Both the position numbers and the translations under genes were made by a program. Below the pieces are notes generated by a model, which worked only from the letters and a program-made list of their open reading frames with translations, did not search any database and was not told where the DNA came from. This document shows positions 63,642-64,000 of a stretch of DNA of 64,000 nucleotides, piece by piece. Origin of the DNA: Bacteroidales bacterium (GTDB lineage Bacteria; Bacteroidota; Bacteroidia; Bacteroidales; PXBB01); the NCBI GenBank assembly GCA_028698995.1, contig JAQVVM010000005.1, forward strand, positions 45,204 to 109,203, read 5' to 3'. How positions within the stretch are numbered: position 1 is the first letter of the stretch; each line of letters starts with the position of its first letter.

Positions 63642-64000
63642 ATGCAGCTAATAATCCCTTGTAATCAAGTGCCTTTTACGTTGGCAGTTAGAATTAAAAC
63701 TAACCAACCTGAAAATTTAATTATTCAGGTATTAGATAATAACATTCCAAAAACTGCCTACATCTCTCGTCAAACAAACATAAACGGAGAAAGAGAATAT
63801 TATCTTAATTTACCTCAATCGCCCAAAGCTGCATTGGTACAAATTTTTAATTCTAAAACAAACAACCCTTTATTAAAAGATAAGTCTTTTGAAGTATTAG
63901 AAATAAAACCAGAAACATTAGAGCAACAACCAGTTTGGATGAGCCAAGACACAAAAGCATTTATTCAATTTGCTCAGTTTTTTTCTAAAAACGCAAGTGT
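63642..64000 (+). CDS. unknown protein, 3' end outside window
   Basis: At least 119 residues, open to the window end: MQLIIPCNQVPFTLAVRIKT ... ENLIIQVLDNNIPKTAYIS, AALVQIFNSKTNNPLLKDKS. Beta-rich N-terminal domain, as in peptidase propeptides or structural proteins. It follows the basic gene by 22 bp, probably the same operon. Confidence 0.6.
   Translation, partial: MQLIIPCNQVPFTLAVRIKTNQPENLIIQVLDNNIPKTAYISRQTNINGEREYYLNLPQSPKAALVQIFNSKTNNPLLKDKSFEVLEIKPETLEQQPVWMSQDTKAFIQFAQFFSKNAS

Noticed and set aside
1..64000. Tailed-phage identity
   Set aside because: No terminase, portal, HK97-type capsid, tape measure or tail gene is visible in this window. They could lie outside it, so this is a limit of view and not proof.

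Overview
The window is AT-rich and reads as part of a large mobile replicon of a Bacteroidota (Flavobacteriia-like) host, most simply a tailless-virus or phage-plasmid type element. The host assignment rests on the promoters (TTG, about 20 bp, then TAnnTTTG), the absence of Shine-Dalgarno sequences before most genes, and dispersed intergenic repeats of the kind seen in Bacteroidota. I see no terminase, portal, HK97-type capsid or tail gene, and no core host metabolism. I do see a Rep_3-type plasmid initiator beside iterons, three HerA/FtsK-type ATPase homologues, a run of small proteins with C-terminal membrane anchors next to a candidate capsid gene, eleven tRNAs, several DNA methyltransferases and several sugar-modifying enzymes.

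Layout. 1-3450: small phage-type genes, including a protein that joins a sigma-region-4-like helix-turn-helix to an RNA polymerase alpha C-terminal domain. 3440-3900: cluster of structured small RNAs. 4045-9134 (minus strand): C5 methyltransferase, YopX, winged helix, adenine methyltransferase with DUF4942, and a P-loop ATPase. 9250-11907: tRNA region (Pro, Tyr, Phe, Cys, Arg, Thr, Ile, Asn, Glu, Gly, Met) with two attenuator-like leader peptides, an HNH endonuclease and a structured RNA. 11867-13759 (minus strand): HD hydrolase and small genes. 13971-22568: DnaA-domain-IV protein, proline-rich protein, packaging-type ATPase and its Walker-A-less paralogue, glycosyltransferases and Api92-like protein.

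22698-30215 is the most striking part: an integron-like array of small cassettes separated by twelve attC-type imperfect inverted repeats, ending next to a tyrosine recombinase (30265-31065). A second, shorter array lies at 53145-54212 and begins with the same ~40-bp sequence as the first. In both arrays several ORFs start inside an attC loop and read through its right arm, so the recombination site would supply the start codon and N-terminus. Two ORFs sit wholly inside unusually large attC loops.

31130-42779: pyruvyl transferase, SAM methyltransferases, lipoproteins, adenine and cytosine DNA methyltransferases and, on the minus strand, the replication initiator with iterons at 42861-42945. 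43362-56325: many small genes of unknown function, a candidate frameshifted gene, an HNH nuclease, an adenine methyltransferase and the second array. 56473-58545: glycosyltransferase and a TnpB-only IS200/IS605-type element. 58673-64000: probable virion module.

Working model (inference): replication is by the Rep_3 initiator; the alpha-CTD fusion and the DnaA-IV protein regulate transcription or replication; HerA-type ATPase(s) translocate DNA; the methyltransferases protect the genome; the glycosyl and pyruvyl transferases alter sugars; and the cassette arrays hold exchangeable accessory genes, including a TIR-domain protein. Functions rest on motif recognition by eye. No database search, fold prediction or structure prediction was run.
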